From Okeania sp. SIO2C9 (GTDB lineage Bacteria > Cyanobacteriota > Cyanobacteriia > Cyanobacteriales > Microcoleaceae): 64,000 bases of DNA. The stretch lies in the NCBI RefSeq assembly GCF_010672455.1, contig NZ_JAAHGO010000003.1, forward strand, positions 399,611-463,610. The letters run 5' to 3'. The first letter of the stretch is position 1; every line of letters starts with the position of its first letter. The notes below the pieces were generated by a model. That model worked only from the letters and a program-made list of their open reading frames with translations. It searched no databases and was not told the DNA's origin. A program made the translations under genes and the position numbers. This document shows positions 57,395 through 64,000 of this stretch, piece after piece.

Positions 57395-57916
57395 ATAGAA
57401 CTCCGTTCTGCTACGCGATAAAACTACGTTTCGCTGAGGCGATCGCACTCCCACTCATTAATCCTCTTTTTCATTTTAATAAGCACCTGCGCAGAGCGAC
57501 AGACTTGTTATCAATATACATCAAAATTCCCTGGGAAGCAAAAATCCTGTATTTATTGCATATCAAGACTTGTAGCGTTTATGAAAAGATTGCTAAAACA
57601 AGCGCAAAATCACGATTTTTCCCTAACTTTTGGCCTTCAAGAGCTACTTTCAACTTTTTTTGTGAAAATTAGTTTAAATTTCAAATAGTTTAATCAATTA
57701 AATATAAGTTTAATTAATATAAAATTATTTTATAGTCTTGTAAAAAGTAGTAAAGAGTCATTTCAATTATCAGTTATCATAAGTTTTGAAACTTATTCAG
57801 CAATTTTTATAGTCAAGATTTTATAGACATGAAATGGCAGGAAAAAGAGATAATAATCTCAATTTTATCAAGACAATTTTTCAGCAAATAATTTCATCAA
57901 ATCCTACTTTACTAAT
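57395..57916. repeat. ~520-bp direct repeat, copy 1
   Basis: It starts ATAGAACTCCGTTCTGCTAC and ends AATCCTACTTTACTA. Copy 2 at 59935-60455 matches almost throughout (GCGCAGAGCGACAGACTTGT, ATTGCATATCAAGACTT, CAATTATCAGTTATCATAAG). The gap 57211-58175 otherwise has no gene. The two copies bracket the EcsC-like gene and its IS insertion. Confidence 0.85.
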
Positions 57917-58331
57917 TAGACAAGTTTTTTTATTAGCCATAATAAATCAGGGATAATTGTCTTTTTTTATTAAGTACAATTTCATAGATAAATAATTTTC
58001 AAAAATAATCCTACTGTGGGAACTTAAAAAAAAATTTATAGATTATCAATAGGTCAGTATTTTTTCGGAAAATAATAGGAAATTACGCTATAAAACTTCA
58101 GTAAATACACTATTGTTAACAGACAAATGTGCATCTTATTCTAGATATATAAATTCATAAAAGATCAGTTTAAAGATGACTACAACTTCCGCAGATTTAT
58201 CAAAAACTCCAAATCAAAATTCGTCTTTTTTAGGGTCATTATTTGGTTCAGTTAGAGGAGCAGCACAAGTAGTCGGAAACGCCACAGTTCAAGCAGCTTG
58301 TGGTGCTGGTGAAGCTATTGGTAGTGTAGCT

Positions 58332-59668
58332 TTGACATCCTCTCCGGCCTGAAGGCGCGGAGATTCCTACCGAGCCGTAGCTCTTCGGTGGGTTAACGTC
58401 TCACAGGCTGCTGCTACTTTGGCAGTAGTCTTACGCTTGCCTCCACGTCCGTTTTTTGTCTCGGACTGCCCGCCCGCGACTAATATATTTATTGCTGCAT
58501 TCTCGTCTCTATCGTGTTTTGCACCACAGCTTAGACACTCCCATTCTCGCACCTGAAGGTCTAACTTTCCACCTTTAAACCCACAGCATGAGCAGGTTTG
58601 AGATGTTGGCTCCCAACGACTAATTACTCTAAAATCACGACCATATTTTTCTGCTTTTCCTTCTAGGAATGTTCTGAAAGTTCTCCAACCTAAATCTGAT
58701 ATTGCTCTGGATAATTTGCGGTTCTTAACCATACCAGAAACGTTTAAATCTTCTAAAACAACTGTTTGGTTTTCACGAATTATTTTAGTAGATAATTTAT
58801 GCAGAAAATCTGTCCTTGTATCTTTCAGTTTTGCATGGAACTTAGCAACTCTAGCCCGTGCTTTTTCATACCTTTTAGACCCCTTAGTTTTCTTAGATAA
58901 TGACTTACTTAATTTGCGGTATTTTTTAATACGTTTTTTGAGTGGTTTAGGAGCATCGACTTTTGTACCATCGCTAAATGTGGCAAAGGTTTTGATACCT
59001 AAATCTATACCTACTGAATTATCAGTTTGAGGTAAGATTTCTGGTTGTATTTCTACTACAAAACTTAAGAAATATCTATGAGCTGAATCTTTAATTACTG
59101 TTACTGATGATGGAGCAGCAGGTAACTCTCTTGACCAAATTATCTTGAGTTTTCCAACTTTGGCTAAATAGACTTTATGCTGACCAACTTTAAAACCTCC
59201 TTTTGTAAATCTTGCAGTTTGTTTTGACTTTCTACTTTTGAATTTAGGAGGTTTAACAGGTTTACCTTTTCTTTGACCTTTAGTTGATTGAAAGAAGTTT
59301 TGATAAGCCTGGTTTAAATCATTCAATGATTGCTGCAATGGTATAGCAGAAACCTCTGACAACCATTCTCTTTCTTCAGTCTTTTTAGCTTGAGTAATAA
59401 AAAGCTTTTGTAGATCAGAATTAATGGGTTTCTTTTCTCTAAGAGTATACTTTTCTTGGCAGTAAGCTAGACTATCATTCCAAACCACACGAACACAACC
59501 AAATAGCTTTGCTAATCTGTTTTTTTGTCCCGGTGTTGGATAGATACGATACTTAAATCTAGCTTTCATAAACGGACTTTTAAACTAATAACATGATAAC
59601 ATATTTATTGAAATAAAATCAACTAAAAAGTCGCCCTAGAAGGGCGAGGCTTTAAACCCAATTTTCTG
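58332..59668 (-). mobile_element. IS605/IS608-type TnpB-only insertion element
   Basis: 1337 bp. On the minus strand the left end starts CAGAAAATTGGGTTTAAAGC, directly 3' of the flank TTTAC, and has a GCCTCGCCCTTCTAGGGCGA hairpin. The right end finishes CTCCGCGCCTTCAGGCCGGA then GAGGATGTCAA. Left cleavage after TTAC and a TCAA right terminus are the IS608 rules. No target duplication is expected or seen. Exact excision restores the host frame. There is no Y1 tnpA, so it needs one in trans. Confidence 0.85.
58367..59569 (-). CDS. tnpB: IS605-type TnpB (RNA-guided RuvC nuclease)
   Basis: A 400-residue TnpB, ATG start MKARFKYRIYPTPGQKNRLA. The Asp of RuvC-I is in VGIDLGIKTFATF, the Glu of RuvC-II in VVLEDLNVSGM, the zinc finger in CSCCGF...CLSCGA and the RuvC-III Asp in HDRDENAAINIL. 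All are intact. The gene ends about 35 bp from the right end, where the omegaRNA scaffold of such elements lies and overlaps the 3' coding end. It is the most likely active TnpB in the window and could act on the two stand-alone modules if their RNAs are compatible (inference). Confidence 0.93.
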   Translation of the reverse strand: MKARFKYRIYPTPGQKNRLAKLFGCVRVVWNDSLAYCQEKYTLREKKPINSDLQKLFITQAKKTEEREWLSEVSAIPLQQSLNDLNQAYQNFFQSTKGQRKGKPVKPPKFKSRKSKQTARFTKGGFKVGQHKVYLAKVGKLKIIWSRELPAAPSSVTVIKDSAHRYFLSFVVEIQPEILPQTDNSVGIDLGIKTFATFSDGTKVDAPKPLKKRIKKYRKLSKSLSKKTKGSKRYEKARARVAKFHAKLKDTRTDFLHKLSTKIIRENQTVVLEDLNVSGMVKNRKLSRAISDLGWRTFRTFLEGKAEKYGRDFRVISRWEPTSQTCSCCGFKGGKLDLQVREWECLSCGAKHDRDENAAINILVAGGQSETKNGRGGKRKTTAKVAAACETLTHRRATAR

Positions 59669-59934
59669 GTAAATACAACACATAGCCTAGGATATGTTAC
59701 TGAAATGGTGAATAATAGTCAATTATTGTTACCATTAACAAAAGCTCTGAAAATAGAGCTGTTAGAAATAGTTGATCGGATAGATATTGTCAAAGCTGAA
59801 ACTGAAATTCAACGCCTACAACAAAAATATCCAAATGAAAGCCCCTCTGAAATTAGCCATCGTGTAATTTTAGAGGCTTTATACCTGAATTTTTCGGTAA
59901 GAAAAATCATCAATCTTATCAATGCTATTTTGCC

Positions 59935-60455
59935 ATAGAACTCCGTTCCGCTGACACGATAGAATTCCATTCCGCTTCGCGATCGCACTTCTACTTACCA
60001 ATGGTCTTTTTATTTTAATAAGCACCTACGCAGAGCGACAGACTTGTTATCAATATACATCAAAATTCGCTATGAAGCAAAAATCCTGTATTTATTGCAT
60101 ATCAAGACTTACAGCGTTTATGAAAAGATTGCGAATACAGGGGCAAAATCGCGATTTTTCCCGAAAATTTGGCCCTCAATAGCTCATTTCAACTTTTTTT
60201 GTCAAAATTAGTTTAAATTTTAAATATATTAATTAATTAAATATAAGTTTAATTAATATCGAATTATTTGATAGTTTTCTAAAAAGTAGTAAAGAGTCAT
60301 TTCAATTATCAGTTATCATAAGTTTTGAAACTTATTTAGCAATTTTTATAGTCAAAATTTTATCGATATGAAATGGTAGGAAAAAGAAGTGAAAATTATC
60401 AATTTTATCAAGACAATTTTTCAGCAAATAATTTCATAAAATCCTACTTTACTAG
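59935..60455. repeat. ~520-bp direct repeat, copy 2
   Basis: It begins ATAGAACTCCGTTCCGCTGA at the stop codon of the truncated EcsC-like gene and continues as copy 1 (57395-57916) with few differences. No reading frame is conserved. Together with copy 1 it could allow deletion of the 2.5 kb between by recombination. Confidence 0.85.
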
Positions 60456-60511
60456 ACTAACTAAGTTATTACTGCATGACTTCTTTGCAACGCCAACCCC
60501 CTAAAAAATAG

Positions 60512-61594
60512 TCAAACAACACTATTACCGACTAATTGCTTTTCAGTAAAATGAGGCATCACTTCTTTAGCAAAGAGTTCCATAGAAGTTGTGGCATCTT
60601 CGACTGAAATAGTGTTAAAGTTGACCTGCATAGATGCAAATTCAAAACCTCCAACCTGTTCATAGTAACTAGCGATTGTCTTGCGCAATTTTTCAGGGGT
60701 ACCAATCCAAGCAGCTCCCTTTTCTATCTGAGATTCAAAAGTTTCTTCCTGTAGTGAAGCAATAATTTTATCGTAGCCTGGATAATCTACCGAACAAGTA
60801 CCCTTTACCCAATCAGAAGCAGCTTCTACCAAAGATTTCAAATACCTATTTAATGGTTGACGAGCAATGGCGATCGCCTGCTCCTCAGTTGGCGCACAGA
60901 ACATATGAAAAGCCAACATTACCTTACCTTGGCCTGGATGACCAGCAGATTTCCAGGCATCTCGATATAGCTTAATTAACTCGGCCATTTTCCCACCAGC
61001 TAAAGGAATTGCCATTACTCCATAACCCCTTTCACCAGCAGTCACAAAAGATTCTGGAGTAGCCAGACACGCTATCCAGAAGGGAGGGCGGGGAGTTTGA
61101 GTCGGACGAGGCAAAGAAGTAACATTCTCAAAGCGGTGAAACTGACCTTCCATACTCACATTTTCTGCTTCAAGAAGGCAACGTACCTGTTCCATCCCTT
61201 CCGTAAAGCGGGCACGACTTTCGTTTAAATCAATCCCAAATCTAGCAAATTCATGGGGCAAAAATGCACGAGCAAAACCAACTTCGAGACGTCCGTTGGA
61301 AATTGCATCTAACATCCCAATTTCTCCAGCTAGTTTAAGTGGATTGTTGAAGACAGGCAACACTGCTCCGGTAATCAAGCGAGCTTTTCGAGTTCGTTGG
61401 GATGCTGCTGTGAGGAAAACGATAGGATTAGGGCTATATCCGCCGTATGGATGGAAGTAGTGTTCGACAATTCTAACATTAGTATAATTAAGTTTGTCGC
61501 ACAGACTTACCAAATGGAGGGCTTCGTTAAAATACTGCGCTCCTGACTTCTGTTGAGGGCTAACATCGGGAAAAAACTGTAAACCAAATTCCAT
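60512..61594 (-). CDS. LLM-class flavin-dependent monooxygenase (luciferase-like)
   Basis: About 360 residues from ATG 61594 (MEFGLQFFPDVSPQQKSGAQ); the frame is open to 61636 but the extra residues are atypical. A TIM-barrel FMN/F420 luciferase-like enzyme: VRIVEHYFHPYGGYSPNPIV, ISNGRLEVGFARAFLPHEF and TPRPPFWIACLATPESFV are characteristic. The class that it most resembles is found in NRPS/PKS and small natural-product clusters. It probably hydroxylates a product of the chorismatase-like partner 20-60 bp upstream. Confidence 0.88.
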   Translation of the reverse strand: MEFGLQFFPDVSPQQKSGAQYFNEALHLVSLCDKLNYTNVRIVEHYFHPYGGYSPNPIVFLTAASQRTRKARLITGAVLPVFNNPLKLAGEIGMLDAISNGRLEVGFARAFLPHEFARFGIDLNESRARFTEGMEQVRCLLEAENVSMEGQFHRFENVTSLPRPTQTPRPPFWIACLATPESFVTAGERGYGVMAIPLAGGKMAELIKLYRDAWKSAGHPGQGKVMLAFHMFCAPTEEQAIAIARQPLNRYLKSLVEAASDWVKGTCSVDYPGYDKIIASLQEETFESQIEKGAAWIGTPEKLRKTIASYYEQVGGFEFASMQVNFNTISVEDATTSMELFAKEVMPHFTEKQLVGNSVV

Positions 61595-61656
61595 TTTGTT
61601 TTTAAAGTTGATAAAGAATAAAATCGGGTAGCTCAATTGCTGGGTAGTTATGGTAG

Positions 61657-62619
61657 CTACTTTTGAGTAATGATGGCTTCAATTTCCATGTCTAGTTCTG
61701 AGCGACATATATCTGAATGCAAATAGATAAGTCTATCGGCAGCAGCGAAATTTTTCTTAACCATCTGTTGAACAACTGGCAAATCAGAAGGATGACGGAG
61801 GTAAATGGTGAAGGCACGATTGTAAAGCATTGGGTCTGGAAGTCCTGGATTAAAACCCATACCTTCAAACACCAGTTTCATGTTATCTAGAGTTACTTCA
61901 AACTGTTTTTCCATATTGCCTTTGCCCACAGAATCATGTCCTTTGATGCTAGCTGTTCCTGACAAATAGCCAATACGTTTACCATTGCATTTAATAACAG
62001 TTCCTCTGGCAAAACTTGGCGAACGTGGTCCATACTGAGGTGGGTATTTGTAGGCTGAAACTTGTTCGGGATTTTCCACATTACTAATATTTTCCTTAAC
62101 TGCAATAAAATAGATTGCATAGGTGTCATCAGCAATTCCTATACCTGTCCCTGCTGGTAATTTTACAGAAAAGTTTGCCCCGTAAAAACTTTCAAATGCC
62201 AGGGATCTACCTTGACAGAAAGATTTATAGTTTTCCAGACCTCTACTTTCATTATTAATGTAGGGAACATAATTCCAAATGCGACATAAATTCCAGTCTT
62301 GGGTCAGCTCTAGCAAACTTAAATATGTTTTGTATACAAATTCGTTTAGAGGATATTTTATCGGTACAGTTGAAGCGCCTATTAATTGTGATTTTGTTTC
62401 TACCAGATGAAAGCCTTGCTCCCTGTATTTTTTTCCTAATTTGTTAGAGTAATTAATAATATATCGCCCTTCCAAAATAGGAATTTTGAGGTACAAATTA
62501 ATTTCATCTATGGTTGAAACGCAGAAGGTTCGATCTTGTCCAAAATAAATATTCATGTTACTTTTAACTATGCAACTATTAGTTATATAGCAATTCCCAT
62601 GCTGTTGATTTACCGTCAT
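61657..62619 (-). CDS. Chorismatase-like (FkbO/Hyg5 family) enzyme
   Basis: 320 residues. The family sequence features are visible: RIWNYVPYINNESRGLENYK, FCQGRSLAFESFYG, LPAGTGIGIADD, NPEQVSAYKYPPQYGPRSPS and YLSGTASIKGHDSVGKGN. These enzymes act on chorismate, giving 3- or 4-hydroxybenzoate or a dihydroxycyclohexadiene carboxylate. The subtype cannot be set by eye. The start may be ATG 62619 or 62556 (MNIYFGQDRTF); neither has a good Shine-Dalgarno. It is probably the first gene of an operon with the luciferase-like enzyme. Confidence 0.82.
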   Translation of the reverse strand: MTVNQQHGNCYITNSCIVKSNMNIYFGQDRTFCVSTIDEINLYLKIPILEGRYIINYSNKLGKKYREQGFHLVETKSQLIGASTVPIKYPLNEFVYKTYLSLLELTQDWNLCRIWNYVPYINNESRGLENYKSFCQGRSLAFESFYGANFSVKLPAGTGIGIADDTYAIYFIAVKENISNVENPEQVSAYKYPPQYGPRSPSFARGTVIKCNGKRIGYLSGTASIKGHDSVGKGNMEKQFEVTLDNMKLVFEGMGFNPGLPDPMLYNRAFTIYLRHPSDLPVVQQMVKKNFAAADRLIYLHSDICRSELDMEIEAIITQK

Positions 62620-63490
62620 TCGTTGGTTTTAAGGCACAGGAAATAGGGAACAGAATACAAATAAAAATAGGTGTACCTCATTAGGCTGAGAAACCCTATA
62701 TCACCTGCTTCATCACTTTTGATACTAACTTTTACATTTCATTCCTGTCAAGTTGAATAAAAAATAAATCTAAGCATTCAGCCGTCAGCCATCAGCTATC
62801 AGCTATTACTTTTAGTTTAGGATAAAAACTTTATTAATTATCTTACTACAAAAGTTACCCCCCTTGCCCTTAAAGCCTATATTAATTTAAACACTGTCTT
62901 ATATGAAAGAGTCTTATTGCTGATAGCTGAATGCTAATAGCTGAATGCTTACAAATAAATTTATTTTGACAAAAAAATAAGGTTTCAAGCTTCCCCTTTC
63001 AAGGGTATGAAAAAGCGGTCGAGAGATGGATGGATTACCTAACCATATCCAATCGGCTAAGAGAAATTAAAGTTCAATATTTCAAGCCTCTAACTTTCCT
63101 GCGGAATGCTGCGCAAACAGGCAGAGAGAGGTACTGATAACTGATAACTGATAACTGAAATGACTACTTGTGATAATTTTTGTCTGATTATAATAATTTG
63201 ATATTAAAGTTTTTCCTGCCTCCAAATTAGATAAATATAATTATCAAAAAATTAAAAATAAAATCAATTATTATCCATGAATTATCAATTGATTATACTA
63301 TTTATTGTTTTATGTTCCCTATTTTATCAAAATAATATGTGTCTAAAACCTCGCCTTTTAAAGCGTAATATTTTTGGAGCGAAGCTCAAATCCCCGTTAT
63401 ATATAACTAACTTTTGATTTCTGACTTCAGACTTGTGACTTCGTTAAGGATATGTCTAATAATAATAGTAATTATCATATATAGAATAAC
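62620..63490. other. Divergent gap with dispersed repeats
   Basis: This 871-bp stretch has no supported gene. It has AGCTGAATGCTTA-type repeats (about 62775-62810, 62920-62950), part of the dispersed mini-element (about 62981-63090, with AAGCGGTCGAGAGATGGATG), a TTTCCTGCGGAATGCTGCGC palindrome (about 63096) and a TGATAACTGA run ending AAATGAC (about 63133-63165). Confidence 0.65.
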
Positions 63491-64000
63491 ATGAAAAAAG
63501 TGAATGTTTTAGGAATTGATGGCGGTGGCACCAAAACAGAAGCCGTTTTAATGGATGAAAATTATCAAGTTCTTGGTTGTAGCAAAAGCGGTCCGTCAAA
63601 TTATCAGAGTGTGGGAATTGAAGTGGCAAAAAAATCGATTCAAACAGCTATTACTCAAGCCGTTACTAACAGTAATAGCCATCAACCAATTTCTGGAATT
63701 TGTCTTGGTTTAGCAGGAGTGGGAAGACCTGAAGACGTTCGAGTAGTAGAAAATTTCCTCCAAGAAATTATTACTAATATTCCGATAAAATGGGCATTGC
63801 AGCCAAATACAATAATTATTTGTAGCGATAGCCCGATCGCTCTGGTTGGTGGTATTGGCCATTCCGTAGGTATTGTTGCTATGGCAGGTACAGGTTCTCA
63901 AGTATTCGGCCAAAATAGTCAGGGGTTAACTAAACGAGTTGGTGGTTGGGGCTATCTATTAGGAGACGAAGGTAGTGGTTATAATATAGCTATTCGGGGT
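63491..64000 (+). CDS. BadF/BadG-type ATPase, N-acetylglucosamine kinase-like (partial)
   Basis: The first 170 codons, cut by the window edge. It starts MKKVNVLGIDGGGTKTEAVL, with the phosphate-1 loop DGGGTKTE of the actin/hexokinase/Hsp70 ATPase fold. CLGLAGVGRPEDV, GIVAMAGTGSQVFG (phosphate-2-type loop) and GGWGYLLGDEGSGY follow, all typical of cyanobacterial N-acetylglucosamine kinase-like proteins. It may salvage amino sugars from cell-wall turnover. The ATG is the first in frame. No stop is reached. Confidence 0.88.
   Translation, partial: MKKVNVLGIDGGGTKTEAVLMDENYQVLGCSKSGPSNYQSVGIEVAKKSIQTAITQAVTNSNSHQPISGICLGLAGVGRPEDVRVVENFLQEIITNIPIKWALQPNTIIICSDSPIALVGGIGHSVGIVAMAGTGSQVFGQNSQGLTKRVGGWGYLLGDEGSGYNIAIRG

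Larger units (their letters stand above)
58176..59938 (+). pseudogene. EcsC-like protein gene interrupted by an IS605-type element and truncated
   Basis: The coding parts are 58176-58331 (52 codons, starting MTTTSADLSKTPNQNSSFLG, to GEAIGSVA) and 59669-59938. Joining them across the IS gives GTA GCT GTA AAT (V-A-V-N), then TTHSLGYVTEMVNNSQLLLP, ALKIELLEIVDRIDIVKAET and QKYPNESPSEISHRVILEAL. The pattern recalls cyanobacterial EcsC-family proteins, which are longer. The C-terminus stops where the 520-bp repeat copy 2 begins, so it is truncated as well. A short ORF from 59705 remains but is unlikely to be a functional gene. Confidence 0.75.

Noticed and set aside
63710-63913. 67-codon minus-strand ORF
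   Set aside because: It is a shadow of the BadF/N-acetylglucosamine-kinase-like gene.
1-64000. tRNA, rRNA and CRISPR genes
   Set aside because: I scanned the intergenic stretches by eye and found no convincing T-loop/anticodon pattern, rRNA signature or repeat-spacer array. A covariance search would be more reliable.

Overview
The window is AT-rich, full of short tandem repeats, and carries many copies of the HIP1 octamer GCGATCGC. It encodes ndhB of the photosynthetic-type NDH-1 complex, a cyanobacterial S1-type ribosomal protein, a TIGR03792-like small protein and several cyanobacteria-restricted glycan genes. This points to a filamentous cyanobacterium with a large, repeat-laden genome. 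An Okeania, Trichodesmium or Moorena type is my inference, not something shown directly.

Layout. 0-9 kb holds a UvrD-like helicase, a coiled-coil protein, ndhB and a 54-aa protein, separated by long repeat-filled gaps. At 9.8-13.1 kb rpiA (ribose-5-phosphate isomerase) is split by a complete group II intron that encodes a reverse transcriptase/maturase/HNH protein. At 13.9-18.6 kb lies a 1555-residue TPR protein with an O-GlcNAc-transferase-like (SPINDLY/OGT) C-terminus and a nested repeat linker. A decayed IS607-type element follows at 18.7-20.3 kb. From 20.5 to 38.6 kb there is a surface-glycan region with glycosyltransferases, a polysaccharide pyruvyltransferase-family protein, sulfotransferases, DXD-type GT-A-like paralogs (Npun_R2821/R2823-like) and a sugar-nucleotide epimerase. 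A DegT-type aminotransferase at 42.5 kb may belong with it. Three of the four sulfotransferase genes and one of the GT-A-like paralogs are broken by small lesions.

39-52 kb holds an ABC1/UbiB kinase, a seven-copy 108-bp hairpin array, a FetB-like permease, a broken sulfotransferase-TPR fusion, a membrane-anchored coiled-coil protein, a nitroreductase and a GntR-type regulator. 52-60 kb is mobile-element rich: TnpB remnants, a TnpB gene disrupted by a 136-bp mini-element, and an intact-looking IS605-type TnpB element sitting precisely inside a small EcsC-like gene. A dienelactone hydrolase and an S1 protein lie among them. 60.5-62.6 kb is a two-gene cassette (a chorismatase-like enzyme and a luciferase-like monooxygenase) that looks like a small natural-product pathway. 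The right edge is the start of a BadF/N-acetylglucosamine-kinase-like gene.

The strongest signals beyond ordinary genes are the exact insertion footprints (the group II intron, the IS605-like element and the mini-element), where removing the insert restores the reading frame. Next come a pair of 208-bp MITE-like repeats, two stand-alone right-end/omegaRNA-like modules of about 127 nt, and an array of ghost gene junctions upstream of the 32.9-kb gene. I saw no convincing CRISPR array, rRNA or tRNA. No searches or folding programs were run.
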